Notes under the pieces: generated by a model
What the model was told of the DNA's origin: nothing
The model's input: the letters and a program-made list of their open reading frames with translations, nothing else
Databases searched by the model: none
In this document: positions 18,533 through 27,650 of the stretch, one piece after another
How the letters are laid out: each line of letters begins with the position of its first letter
How positions within the stretch are numbered: position 1 is the first letter of the stretch
Assembly (NCBI RefSeq): GCF_002056795.1
Contig: NZ_CP020104.1
Span: 3,483,001-3,547,000 of the forward strand
Reading direction: 5' to 3'
DNA from: Spirosoma aerolatum
Lineage (GTDB): Bacteria > Bacteroidota > Bacteroidia > Cytophagales > Spirosomataceae
DNA length: 64,000 nucleotides
Made by a program: the position numbers and the translations under genes

Positions 18533-18765
18533 ATGACCAGTTTGTTGTGTCCACATCGTTTACCTGGTCTAAAATTTCGTATTATTAGGATGCCTGAAAG
18601 AAAAATCTGGCTCGTAGAGAAGAACGTACTAAGATTGTACTTTATAGCTTATGAACAACATTTTGGGGCAGAGGTCTGTTCTCTGGGTCGGGCGTGAAGT
18701 AGCGTTTAGATTGAGGAAAGCCAGATACTGTAGGGAGTACCCTGAAGCCGCATCACTATCTTTTC

Positions 18766-19437
18766 ATGAAAGTCCTTTTAGTTGAAGACGAAGAGCGGTT
18801 AGCATCGTTCATCCGCAAAGGCATATCGGCTGAGGGGTACGAAGTCGATGTGGCCTATGATGGTCGGGCAGGGCTATCGCTTTTTCGCAGAGATATTTAT
18901 GACATTATCATTCTGGATGTAAACATTCCATTGCTAAATGGTTTTGATTTATGTCAGTTGATTCGATCGGAAAATGAAGTTGTACCAGTGCTGATGCTGA
19001 CGGCGCTGGATAGTCTGTCTAATAAAACCGACGGCTTCAACGCCGGAGCCGATGATTATCTGGCTAAGCCATTTGAATTTCAGGAATTGCTTTTACGGCT
19101 CCGCGCGCTTACCCGTCGAAACGGCCCTAAGCAGAAACAACGACTTCAACTGGCTGATCTGGAACTGAATCTGGATACCAAAACGGTTACCCGAGCGGGC
19201 AAACGTATTGATCTGACCACACGTGAATACGCGCTGCTGGAATATTTGATCCTTAACAAAGGCAAAATCATTTCGCGGGTCGACATCAGTGAGCGAGTTT
19301 GGAGTCTCAATCTGGATAGTAGTACTAACGTGATCGATGTATATATCAGCTATTTGCGCAAAAAAATTGATAAGGATTTTTCGCCCAAACTGTTACATAC
19401 AATTGTCGGCATGGGGTATGTGCTTCGGGAAGAGTAA
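18766..19437 (+). CDS. OmpR-family response regulator, probably controlling the RND efflux operon
   Basis: A protein of 223 residues. The receiver domain has EDEE (7-10), phospho-acceptor Asp51 in IILDVNIP, Thr79 and Lys101 in YLAKPFE. The C-terminal winged helix (about 130-223) has the typical DLTTREYALLEYLILNKGKIISR and NVIDVYISYLRKKID patterns and ends in GMGYVLRE. It resembles CusR/CopR-type regulators. Its kinase starts 63 bases later and a complete RND efflux operon follows. The operon is thus a likely target, with direct TTTAATC repeats at 20991-21037 as candidate sites. The signal may be metal or a toxic compound; this is inference. Confidence 0.9.
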   Translation: MKVLLVEDEERLASFIRKGISAEGYEVDVAYDGRAGLSLFRRDIYDIIILDVNIPLLNGFDLCQLIRSENEVVPVLMLTALDSLSNKTDGFNAGADDYLAKPFEFQELLLRLRALTRRNGPKQKQRLQLADLELNLDTKTVTRAGKRIDLTTREYALLEYLILNKGKIISRVDISERVWSLNLDSSTNVIDVYISYLRKKIDKDFSPKLLHTIVGMGYVLREE

Positions 19438-19500
19438 GCTGCAGGGAGCAAGGGGCTGGGTGTAAAATTACTCGCTGCACCTTGCTAAAACGACAAACAC

Positions 19501-20859
19501 ATGCTCATTCGCAATCGTCTGACAATCATTTTTACCCTACTCGCAATGGCTATTCAGATAACGCTGTCCTTGCTGGTCTGGTATTTTTATTCATTATATC
19601 GTCAGGAAGAGTTTTATAGTCGGCTGGAAGGAAAAGCCCGTGTAGCCGGTCGGGTGCTGATTTCCCGGAGGCATCTGCACGATGATTTTTTTAAGAATAT
19701 GGTACGGACGGATTTGCTGACGATTGTGGAGGAGCAGATCAGTATTTTCGATCAACGGCACAATCTGGTCTTTACCAACCGTACTTTAAAAGAGTCGGAT
19801 TATTATAAAGAGAAGATACCGCTGCTGGCTACCAACTCCTTATTTGAGTTTGAACATGGCCATCTCGAATCCATCGTTATTCCTTATCAGGATCGGGGGC
19901 AAACGTTCTATATCTTCGCTTCCGGGTACGACCGTATCGGGTTTGCCAAGCTGGGTACTTTACAGGAAATTCTGTTACTGGCCAACCTGCTGGGTTTTGC
20001 GCTAATTGTACTGGCAGGCTGGTATTTTTCGGGTAGAGTATTGAAGCCGATTTCGCGCATTGTCGATGAGGTTGAACAAATTACAGCTACGCATTTGCAC
20101 AAACGTGTGAATGAGGGTAATCAACGCGACGAAATCGCGCAGCTTGCCATGACCTTCAACCAGATGCTTTTTCGGCTGGAGGATGCCTTTGTATCCCAGC
20201 GCAGCTTTGTTTCTCATGCATCCCACGAACTCCGAACTCCCCTGACCAACACGTTGGGCACGTTAGAAACGTCACTTCGCTACGACCAGAACCCGGCCGA
20301 CTGGCGAGAAAGTATGGAAGTGGCTATTGAAGAACTTAAAAAAGTGATTACGCTAACCAATGGATTGCTCGGTTTAGCCAAAGTAACTGATGGCCCTGTC
20401 GCCCTTACGACCGTTCAGGTAGATGATTGTCTGCTTACAGCCATTAGTCAGGTACAAGTCAGGTATCCAGGTCGGAATATACCCCTTCAATTCAAGGCAA
20501 GTGCGGAAGATGGAGCGTTTACCGTAAAAGGTAATACGATGCTCTTGACCACGGTGTTTCTAAATGTTTTGGATAATGCCTGTAAATATTCCAGCGATGC
20601 CGTCGCTGTTGAATTGCAGGCCAAAGAAAGTCAGATTAGTATAAAGGTAACCGATCAGGGGCGGGGCATTTCTGAGAGCGATATAACACACATTTTCGAT
20701 CCGCTTTACCGAGGGAAAAACGTAGAGGGTGTACCTGGATATGGTATTGGTCTGGCAGTAACGCAAAAAATCATTGACTTACATCAAGGGAGTCTTCAGA
20801 TACATTCTGTTATGACACAGGGAACGTCTGTTACGATTCGATTACCAAGTCCGATCTGA
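19501..20859 (+). CDS. Membrane sensor histidine kinase, partner of the OmpR-type regulator
   Basis: A protein of 452 residues with two membrane helices (about 8-30 and 155-178) enclosing a periplasmic sensor of about 125 residues. A HAMP domain (about 180-232; GRVLKPISRIVDEVEQIT) is followed by a HisKA domain with His242 in VSHASHELRTPL. The HATPase_c domain has NVLDNACKYS (N box), DQGRGIS (G1) and GYGIGLAV (G2). This is the CusS/BaeS kind of architecture. It follows its regulator on the same strand and precedes the efflux operon. No metal-binding cluster is obvious in the sensor, so the signal is unknown. Confidence 0.9.
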   Translation: MLIRNRLTIIFTLLAMAIQITLSLLVWYFYSLYRQEEFYSRLEGKARVAGRVLISRRHLHDDFFKNMVRTDLLTIVEEQISIFDQRHNLVFTNRTLKESDYYKEKIPLLATNSLFEFEHGHLESIVIPYQDRGQTFYIFASGYDRIGFAKLGTLQEILLLANLLGFALIVLAGWYFSGRVLKPISRIVDEVEQITATHLHKRVNEGNQRDEIAQLAMTFNQMLFRLEDAFVSQRSFVSHASHELRTPLTNTLGTLETSLRYDQNPADWRESMEVAIEELKKVITLTNGLLGLAKVTDGPVALTTVQVDDCLLTAISQVQVRYPGRNIPLQFKASAEDGAFTVKGNTMLLTTVFLNVLDNACKYSSDAVAVELQAKESQISIKVTDQGRGISESDITHIFDPLYRGKNVEGVPGYGIGLAVTQKIIDLHQGSLQIHSVMTQGTSVTIRLPSPI

Positions 20860-20990
20860 TCTCTACCTGATATTTACTACGGAGCAGGGTTTTATCTGCA
20901 GGAAGATTGCTTACAGACCTGGTCGTTACTAACAGGGCTATTTTCAATGTATATATCCTGAAATTTTGTAGTAAGAAGTTAAATTATTTC

Positions 20991-21037
20991 TTTAATCTCG
21001 TTTTAATCTATTTAAAGCTAATCGCTTAAGTTTAATC
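20991..21037 (+). promoter_or_regulatory. Three TTTAATC repeats in the AT-rich leader of the efflux operon
   Basis: TTTAATC occurs at 20991, 21002 and 21031, all in the same orientation. The first two are 11 bases apart (one helical turn), the spacing OmpR-family dimers use on direct repeats. They lie in a very AT-rich 346-base gap (20860-21205) between the kinase and the efflux operon, about 170-215 bases before the first gene. Binding by the 18766-19437 regulator is a hypothesis. Confidence 0.35.
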
Positions 21038-21205
21038 AAAATTTAGGCTCATTAAAATATAAAATAGTATTTATTGGGTATAATAGTTTGATTTAGTCCA
21101 AAAAATGGGGTGAGATTATAATCTTTCCAATAGTTTTTAATTTCCCTCTCATACCGTTTTAATGTCGGCTCCCTTCATTTGTATAGCTCAACGCATAAAT
21201 AAGCT

Positions 21206-21496
21206 ATGCAACGTCGGTATTTCCCTTCCATTTTGCTTTACGGTCTTGGCCTGGCACTGGCACTTTCGCTGGTGTACAATGGGGTACTGCTGTACGAGCA
21301 AAATCACCTGCGGAGCGCCTATGAATATGAATTGACCAACTCCATTCATCCGCTGGACCGTGTCGACTGGCAACAGCAGCTTTTGGAATGCAAACGAGCT
21401 AATCAGCAGAAAGACAGTCTGATTCGACAGCTTGAACAGGCTCCCAACGCCCCACCGAATAAAGTTGCCACCGTTCGACATACTGTATCAAAATAA
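21206..21496 (+). CDS. Small membrane-anchored coiled-coil protein in the efflux operon
   Basis: A protein of 96 residues. It has a basic start (MQRRYFPS), one N-terminal membrane helix (about 7-30) and then a periplasmic helix (about 30-80) with heptad-like pattern (LYEQNHLRSAYEYEL, QQQLLECKRANQQKDSLIRQLE). No known family is recognised. It sits 144 bases before the RND adaptor and on the same strand. It could assist the pump or be a small stress protein. Alternatives such as an unrelated small protein cannot be excluded. Confidence 0.6.
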   Translation: MQRRYFPSILLYGLGLALALSLVYNGVLLYEQNHLRSAYEYELTNSIHPLDRVDWQQQLLECKRANQQKDSLIRQLEQAPNAPPNKVATVRHTVSK

Positions 21497-21640
21497 AAAA
21501 GTATGTCAACCCAAACCCATCAACGCAGGCTGCCGACCGATCGTGACTACATACGCTAAACGGTTTTATCAAGTATACAGCCAATCCGCGTGATCGATAC
21601 CCACCTTAAAAATACTGTCATTTACGTGTAAAGAAAGATT

Positions 21641-22732
21641 ATGAAGAATAGAATATTCGTGCTCACTCTGATGAGCTTAGGTGTAGTGCTGGGGAATACA
21701 AGCTGTTCGCACAAAGAAGAAGAAAAGGAGGAAGAAACCAAGTTTTCGGTTACCAGCCCATTGCAGAGAGACACAACGATTACTAATCAATATGTGTGTC
21801 AGATTCGGTCGATCCAGCATATCGAATTACGGGCTCTGGAAAAAGGATACCTCCAGAAAATTTTTGTAGACGAAGGGCAATATGTGAAGAAGGGACAGCT
21901 TATGTTCCAGATTCTGCCTATTCAATACCAGGCTGAGCTACAAAAAGCTGAAGCTGAAGCCAATTTCGTGGGTGTTGAGTTCCGAAACACAAAGGCTCTG
22001 GCCGACAGCAATATTGTTTCGAAAAATGAATTGGCGCTGGCAAAAGCGAAACTCGATAAGGCAAACGCCGAAGTGTCCTTGGCCAAAGTGCACTTGGGCT
22101 TTACGGAAGTAAGGGCACCTTTCGATGGCATCATGGACCACTTTCAGGTACGACTGGGAAGTCTGGTCGATGAGGGTGATTTGCTGACGACCTTATCAGA
22201 CAACAGCCAGATGTGGGTATATTTCAATGTGCCAGAAGCTGAATACCTGAATTATAAAACCCACGCTCAGCAGGAAAACCTGAACCACGTGAATCTGCTC
22301 ATGGCCAACAACCAGGTATTTAACCATCCGGGGGTAGTTCAGACTATTGAGGCTGACTTCAATAACGAGACGGGTAATATTGCCTTCCGGGCTACCTTCC
22401 CCAACCCCAATAGTTTGTTACGGCACGGGGAAACAGGTAATATTCTTATGACGCTACCTCTCCGTAACGCGCTCATTATTCCACAGAAATCGACCTTCGA
22501 GGTTCTGGAAAAGAAATATGTCTATGTAATCGACAAAGACAACAAAGTGCGATCAAGAGAAATCGAAATAGCTGCCGAACTACCGCACATCTTCGTGGTG
22601 AAGTCGGGGCTGAAAAAAGATGATAAGATTCTTCTGGAAGGCTTACGGCAGGTACGGGAAAATCAAAAGATAGCATACAAATTCGTTCAGCCTGAGTCCG
22701 TTATTTCTCATCTGGAATTATATGCCGAATAA
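21641..22732 (+). CDS. RND efflux periplasmic adaptor (membrane fusion) lipoprotein
   Basis: A lipoprotein of 363 residues; the signal peptide ends at Cys22 (GNTSCSHK). It links the inner-membrane RND pump to the outer-membrane channel. The domains are a split barrel-sandwich (biotinyl-lipoyl-like; IELRALEKGYLQKIFVDEGQYVKKGQ and EVRAPFDGIMDHF), a helical hairpin (about 90-150), a beta-barrel and a membrane-proximal domain (about 260-350). It belongs to the AcrA/MexA-type family. It begins 26 bases before the pump gene. Together with the two genes that follow it makes a complete tripartite system. Confidence 0.92.
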   Translation: MKNRIFVLTLMSLGVVLGNTSCSHKEEEKEEETKFSVTSPLQRDTTITNQYVCQIRSIQHIELRALEKGYLQKIFVDEGQYVKKGQLMFQILPIQYQAELQKAEAEANFVGVEFRNTKALADSNIVSKNELALAKAKLDKANAEVSLAKVHLGFTEVRAPFDGIMDHFQVRLGSLVDEGDLLTTLSDNSQMWVYFNVPEAEYLNYKTHAQQENLNHVNLLMANNQVFNHPGVVQTIEADFNNETGNIAFRATFPNPNSLLRHGETGNILMTLPLRNALIIPQKSTFEVLEKKYVYVIDKDNKVRSREIEIAAELPHIFVVKSGLKKDDKILLEGLRQVRENQKIAYKFVQPESVISHLELYAE

Positions 22733-22757
22733 CCAGCAACACTAAAAACCAGAAGAC

Positions 22758-25700
22758 ATGTTTAGTAAATTCATACGAAGACCCGTATTCGCTATAGTGA
22801 TATCGGTAATGATCGTCTTCATAGGTGTATTGGCTATTAAGAAATTACCGATTTCTCAGTTTCCGGATATTGCGCCTACCACTGTAAACATATTTATTGC
22901 CTACCCTGGGTCCAGTGCCGACGTATTGGTGAAGTCTACGCTGATTACGCTGGAACAGGCCATCAACGGGGTGCAGGACATGCGGTACATAGCCACCGAT
23001 GCGACCAGTGCCGGTGAAGCTACGCTGCGGATCATTTTTGAACCGGGTACCGACCCGAACGATGCCGTTATCCGGGTAAAAACCAGGGTCGACCAGGTGA
23101 TGCCGCTTTTGCCTGAACTGGTGCAACGGGAAGGGGTTATCATCACACCGATTCAGCCCAGTATGCTGATGTACGTCAATCTCTATTCCAAGGAAAAGAG
23201 CATGGACGAAAAATTCCTGTTCAACTACGCTACGGTTAAAATGATCCCTGAAATTCAGCGGACTCGTGGGGTGGCGCGGGCGCAGATTCTGGGTAGCCGC
23301 CGGTATGCCATGCGGGTCTGGCTGAATCCTGAGCGCATGCGGGCGTACAACGTTTCGGTAGAAGAAGTAATGAAGGCCATTGGCGAGCAAAGTATCATTG
23401 GCCGACCGGGCCGGATTGGTCAAAGCTCGGGTATTGCCGCTCAGTCGCTGGAATATGTGCTTACCTATAAAGGGAGGTATAACAAGCCAGAAGAGTACGA
23501 AGGAATTATTATTCGGGCCAACTCGCAGGGCGAAAGCATCCACTTACGCGACATTGCCAAGGTGGAGCTGGGAAGTGAATTCTTTGATATTTATTCGAAC
23601 CTGGATGGCAAGGCCTCAGCCGCTATTGTGTTGCGGCAAAACTATGGTAGTAATGCCAGCGACGTAATTGAAGAAGTGAAAAAGAAACTGGAGATTATGA
23701 AAACGTCGTTCCCTCCAGGCATGGATTACCAGATCAGCTACGACGTATCGAACTTCCTGGATGCGTCGATCGAGCAGGTAATTGATACATTGCGTGATGC
23801 GTTTATCCTGGTGGCGCTGGTCGTGTTTATCTTCCTCGGCGACTGGCGTTCTACCCTGATTCCGATTCTGGCGGTGCCGGTATCGCTGGTGGGAGCCTTC
23901 TTTGTGATCCAGGCCTTTGGGCTCTCCATTAACCTGATTACGCTCTTTGCCCTCGTACTGGCTATCGGTATTGTGGTCGATGATGCCATTGTGGTGGTGG
24001 AAGCGGTGCACGCCAAGATGGAGGAAAAGCCGCACCTGACGCCCTTTGGCGCCGTCAGGCAAGTATTGGGTGAGATCAGTGGTGCTATTATCGCCATTAC
24101 GCTGGTGATGGTGTCGGTATTCCTGCCGATTTCGTTCATGTCGGGCCCGGTTGGTACATTCTACCGACAGTTTTCGATTACGATGGCTAGTTCCATTGTG
24201 ATTTCGGCCCTCATCGCGCTGACGCTTACCCCCGTCTTGTGCGCCATGCTGTTGAAAAATCATCACGGCCATGCGAAGAAGAAAAACCTGTTCACACGGG
24301 CACTCGATAGCTTCAACAGTGGCTTCGAAAAAATGACAGGTCGCTACGTAAGTCTGTTGAAATTGATCGTTAATCGCCGGTTCGTCACCTTCCTGATTCT
24401 GGCCGCATTCTGTTTAGGAATTGCCTACGAGAACCAGATTTTGCCAGCAGGCTTTATCCCGAACGAGGACCAGAGTACGATTTACGGGATCATCCAGACT
24501 CCTCCGGGGTCTACACTGGAAAAAACCAATGAAGTATCCCGGCGACTTCAGAAAATTTGCGAAGAGGTTCCGGGCATCGAATCGGTATCGTCACTGGCGG
24601 GTTATGAGATCATGACGGAAGGACGGGGTTCCAATGCCGGTACCTGTCTGATCAACCTGAAGCCCTGGGGCGATCGGGATAAGAACGTGAAGGAAATCAT
24701 GGAGGAACTGGAGGCAAAATCGAAAGGACTGGGCGCGACAGTCGAATTTTTCGAGCCACCTGCCATTCCTGGTTTCGGTACGTCGGGTGGTTTTTCGATG
24801 CGTTTGCTGGATAAAAACACCGACACCGACTACCACCTGTTCGATAAAATCCAGAAAGAGTTCATGGATAACCTGGCTAAACGGAAAGAACTGACTGCTT
24901 TGTTCTCATTCTTTGCTGCCAACTATCCACAGTACGAACTGGAAATCGACAACAACCTGGCCATGCAGAAAGGTGTATCAATCGGAAAAGCGATGGATAA
25001 CCTCAACATCATGATCGGTAGTACCTACGAACAGGGCTTTATCAAGTTCAACCAGTTCTTCAAAGTATACGTACAGGCCGACCCGAGTTTCCGCCGGTTG
25101 CCATCCGATCTGTTAAAGCTGTTCGTGAAAAACGAAGCGGGTGAAATGGTGCCTTACTCGTCGTTCATGACCTTGAAAAAAGGACAAGGGCCAAACGAAA
25201 TTACCCGGTTCAACCTGTATAATTCAGCAGCTATTCAGGGGCAACCTGCAAAAGGGTATACCACAGCCGAAGCCATCGCAGCCATTCGGGAAGTGGCCGC
25301 CAAGACGTTGCCCAAAGGCTATGACATTGCCTTCGAGGGGTTGTCGTACGATGAGTCGATTCGTGGTAACGAAACCTTGTATGTGTTCCTGATTGTGGTT
25401 GCCTTCGTTTACCTGGTGCTGGCCGCCCAATACGAAAGCTTTATCATTCCGCTGGCTGTATTGACCTCTCTGCCCGTCGGTATCTTTGGTTCGTTCTTCC
25501 TGCTGAAAGCTATGGGGCTGGAAAACAATATCTACGCCCAGATCGGTCTGATCATGCTGGTAGGATTGCTCGGTAAGAACGCCGTACTGATTGTAGAGTT
25601 TGCTGTTCAGAAACGACAGCAGGGCGAAACCATTCTCAATGCAGCTATTGAAGGCGCTAAGGTTCGTTTCCGACCGATTCTGATGACCTCTTTCGCCTTC

Positions 25701-25961
25701 GTAGCCGGTCTGATCCCGCTGATTCTGGCCAAGGGAGCCGGGGCTATTGGTAACCGTACCATTGGTGCGTCGGCTATGGGTGGCATGGTATTCGGAACCA
25801 TTTTCGGGGTTATCATCATCCCCGGCCTATACTACATCTTTGGTAATCTGGCGGATGGCCGTAAGATGATTAAGGATGAAGAGGATGATTCGTTAACCGA
25901 AAATCTGGTTCATTCAGTCGATAAGTTTCCCCAACCTGAAGAAAGCGAAGTCAATGACTAA
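22758..25961 (+). CDS. RND efflux pump, HAE1 family inner-membrane transporter
   Basis: A proton-driven exporter of 1067 residues. The N-terminus is the classic MFSKFIRRPVFAIVISVMIV, then ISQFPDIAPTTVNI. Two porter loops (about 40-330 and 560-870) alternate with twelve membrane helices. The paired aspartates of the proton relay stand in GIVVDDAIVVVEAV in helix four. Late helices show GLIMLVGLLGKNAVLIVEFA and FVAGLIPLILAKGAGA. These residues mark the HAE1 (hydrophobe/amphiphile drug) class rather than the heavy-metal HME class, which makes a drug or bile-like substrate more likely than a metal. The C-terminus carries an acidic tail. It overlaps the start of the outer-membrane factor gene by 8 bases. 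Confidence 0.95.
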   Translation: MFSKFIRRPVFAIVISVMIVFIGVLAIKKLPISQFPDIAPTTVNIFIAYPGSSADVLVKSTLITLEQAINGVQDMRYIATDATSAGEATLRIIFEPGTDPNDAVIRVKTRVDQVMPLLPELVQREGVIITPIQPSMLMYVNLYSKEKSMDEKFLFNYATVKMIPEIQRTRGVARAQILGSRRYAMRVWLNPERMRAYNVSVEEVMKAIGEQSIIGRPGRIGQSSGIAAQSLEYVLTYKGRYNKPEEYEGIIIRANSQGESIHLRDIAKVELGSEFFDIYSNLDGKASAAIVLRQNYGSNASDVIEEVKKKLEIMKTSFPPGMDYQISYDVSNFLDASIEQVIDTLRDAFILVALVVFIFLGDWRSTLIPILAVPVSLVGAFFVIQAFGLSINLITLFALVLAIGIVVDDAIVVVEAVHAKMEEKPHLTPFGAVRQVLGEISGAIIAITLVMVSVFLPISFMSGPVGTFYRQFSITMASSIVISALIALTLTPVLCAMLLKNHHGHAKKKNLFTRALDSFNSGFEKMTGRYVSLLKLIVNRRFVTFLILAAFCLGIAYENQILPAGFIPNEDQSTIYGIIQTPPGSTLEKTNEVSRRLQKICEEVPGIESVSSLAGYEIMTEGRGSNAGTCLINLKPWGDRDKNVKEIMEELEAKSKGLGATVEFFEPPAIPGFGTSGGFSMRLLDKNTDTDYHLFDKIQKEFMDNLAKRKELTALFSFFAANYPQYELEIDNNLAMQKGVSIGKAMDNLNIMIGSTYEQGFIKFNQFFKVYVQADPSFRRLPSDLLKLFVKNEAGEMVPYSSFMTLKKGQGPNEITRFNLYNSAAIQGQPAKGYTTAEAIAAIREVAAKTLPKGYDIAFEGLSYDESIRGNETLYVFLIVVAFVYLVLAAQYESFIIPLAVLTSLPVGIFGSFFLLKAMGLENNIYAQIGLIMLVGLLGKNAVLIVEFAVQKRQQGETILNAAIEGAKVRFRPILMTSFAFVAGLIPLILAKGAGAIGNRTIGASAMGGMVFGTIFGVIIIPGLYYIFGNLADGRKMIKDEEDDSLTENLVHSVDKFPQPEESEVND

Positions 25962-27387
25962 TAAACGAATATGGAGTTGCTTTGGGATTTTGTTCTCTAT
26001 CCTGAGCATCTCGTCCTGCACTACACCTCGTCTGGTTACAAAAACAGAAAATAAATCAGTACCTGCGAGCTACAATGGCTCGCAGGATTCCACCAACTCG
26101 GGTAAGAAGCCCTGGAAGGAATATTTCACGGACCCTTATCTGACGGCTCTGATCGATTCGGCCCTGTATAACAACCAGGAACTAAATATCACGTTACAGG
26201 AAATTCAGATTGCCAACAACGAAGTGCTAGCCAGAGCAGGGGCTTATCGGCCTTTCGTTAGCCTGGGTGGTGGTGCCGGTGCCGACAAAGTGTCTCGCTA
26301 TACGAGTCAAGGAGCGGCTGATGAGGTGTCGGAAATTAAACCCGGTGTGCCTACGCCCGCCGTTTTACCAAATTTCTACTTTGGGGCTACAGCCAGTTGG
26401 GAGATCGATATCTGGCATAAACTACGGAATGCGAAGAAAGCAGCCGTATCCAGTTACCTGGCGTCGATCGAAGGGAAGAATTTTCAGGTTACCAATCTGG
26501 TTGCCGAAATTGCCAATTCGTATTATGAGCTGCTGGCGCTGGATAACCAGCTCGACATCATCCAGCGAAACATTGTTATTCTGAACAATGCGTTGGGGAT
26601 TACCAAACAGGAAAAAGAAGCGGCTAAAGTAACCGAACTAGCCGTTCGTCGATTCGAGGCCGAAGTTGCCAAAACGGTAAGTCTCCAGTACGAGATTCAG
26701 CAGCGGATTGTAGAAACCGAAAACCGGATTAACTTTCTGGTCGGTCGGTTTCCGCAGCACGTACAACGTGATCCGCAAATATTTGTCAACCTGACTCCTT
26801 CTCTAATTCAGGCTGGGCTGCCTTCGCAATTGCTCGCCAATCGGCCCGATATTAAGCAGGCGGAATGGAATCTGGAAGCAAATAAATTGAGTGTTGCGGC
26901 AGCGAAAGCAAATTTTTATCCGTCGCTGACACTTAGGGGATTTCTGGGAATCATGGCCTACAATCCTCTCTATCTGGTGTATACGCCCGAAGCACTGGTT
27001 GCTTCGCTGGTTGGTGATATGATTGGACCGGTCGTGAATAAAAACGAGATCACGGCCACCTATCGGAGTGCCAATGCCAAGCAAATTCAGTCGGTTTATA
27101 ACTACGAGAAAACTGTTCTGAATGCCTACATCGAAGTAGTCAACCAGTTGTCGAACATCGACAACCTGCAAAAAAAGTACGATTCAAAAAATAACCAGGT
27201 GCAGGCCCTTACGCAATCGACCAGCATATCGCTCAAGTTGTTTACGTCTGCCAGAGCGGATTATATGGAGGTATTGCTAACACAACGGGATGTACTGGAA
27301 GCGCGTATGGAACTGATCGAAACCCGGAAGCAGCAGATGAATGCTCAGATTAATGCCTATCGGGCGCTGGGTGGTGGCTGGAAATAA
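25954..27387 (+). CDS. TolC/OprM-type outer-membrane efflux lipoprotein
   Basis: A protein of 477 residues of the NodT/OprM family. The signal peptide ends in a lipobox at Cys22 (LSISSC). Two OEP repeats with long helical hairpins follow, including a WEIDIWHKLRNAKKAAVSSYLAS segment and RPDIKQAEWNLEANKLSVAAAKANFYPSLTL, typical of trimeric exit ducts. It overlaps the pump gene by 8 bases, so the three subunits are translationally coupled. A strong bidirectional hairpin follows at 27416. Confidence 0.95.
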   Translation: MTNKRIWSCFGILFSILSISSCTTPRLVTKTENKSVPASYNGSQDSTNSGKKPWKEYFTDPYLTALIDSALYNNQELNITLQEIQIANNEVLARAGAYRPFVSLGGGAGADKVSRYTSQGAADEVSEIKPGVPTPAVLPNFYFGATASWEIDIWHKLRNAKKAAVSSYLASIEGKNFQVTNLVAEIANSYYELLALDNQLDIIQRNIVILNNALGITKQEKEAAKVTELAVRRFEAEVAKTVSLQYEIQQRIVETENRINFLVGRFPQHVQRDPQIFVNLTPSLIQAGLPSQLLANRPDIKQAEWNLEANKLSVAAAKANFYPSLTLRGFLGIMAYNPLYLVYTPEALVASLVGDMIGPVVNKNEITATYRSANAKQIQSVYNYEKTVLNAYIEVVNQLSNIDNLQKKYDSKNNQVQALTQSTSISLKLFTSARADYMEVLLTQRDVLEARMELIETRKQQMNAQINAYRALGGGWK

Positions 27388-27415
27388 GCCAATCGGCAGT
27401 GACTGCCAGACGTGC

Positions 27416-27451
27416 AAAAAAGCCAGTTGACAGAAGTCGACTGGCTTTTTT
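27416..27451. terminator. Strong, bidirectional terminator after the efflux operon
   Basis: An 11-bp stem with one G-T pair (AGCCAGTTGAC 27421-27431 / GTCGACTGGCT 27436-27446) and a 4-base loop, with As before and Ts after. It can stop transcription in both directions. It separates the rightward efflux operon from the leftward sulfatase at 27651-29174. Confidence 0.9.
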
Positions 27452-27506
27452 GCTATGAAGCTGTTCTCCCTTGATAAACGAAGCAAATATTTAGTACTTT
27501 TTCTAT

Positions 27507-27580
27507 ATCCCGACGCAGGAGGGCTCTTCGGAATATAGAAATTCAAGTCCATCACCCGAAGATCCCTCCTGCGTCGGGAT
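27507..27580. repeat. REP-like palindrome, copy 1 (slightly diverged)
   Basis: Arms ATCCCGACGCAGGAGGG and CCCTCCTGCGTCGGGAT face each other around a 40-base centre. The left end has lost the GTC present in other copies. It lies between the convergent efflux operon and the first sulfatase. See 33099, 54944, 51353, 51500, 30676 and 37949 for other copies. Confidence 0.85.
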
Positions 27581-27650
27581 GAAAAAAAAACGTTTAGCTC
27601 GACAGGAAAAGTTGTATATAAGTTCAGAGTTGACGAACTTAAACATTGCC

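Noticed and set aside
18413..18697. A 94-codon open frame on the + strand
   Set aside because: It spans the terminator hairpin with its T-run, has no ribosome binding site, and the composition (Trp, Cys and Arg rich) is not protein-like for this genome.
22758..25961. Heavy-metal (CusA-type) RND pump
   Set aside because: The regulator pair resembles CusRS, but the pump has HAE1 features and a double aspartate relay in helix four, so a metal role is not supported.
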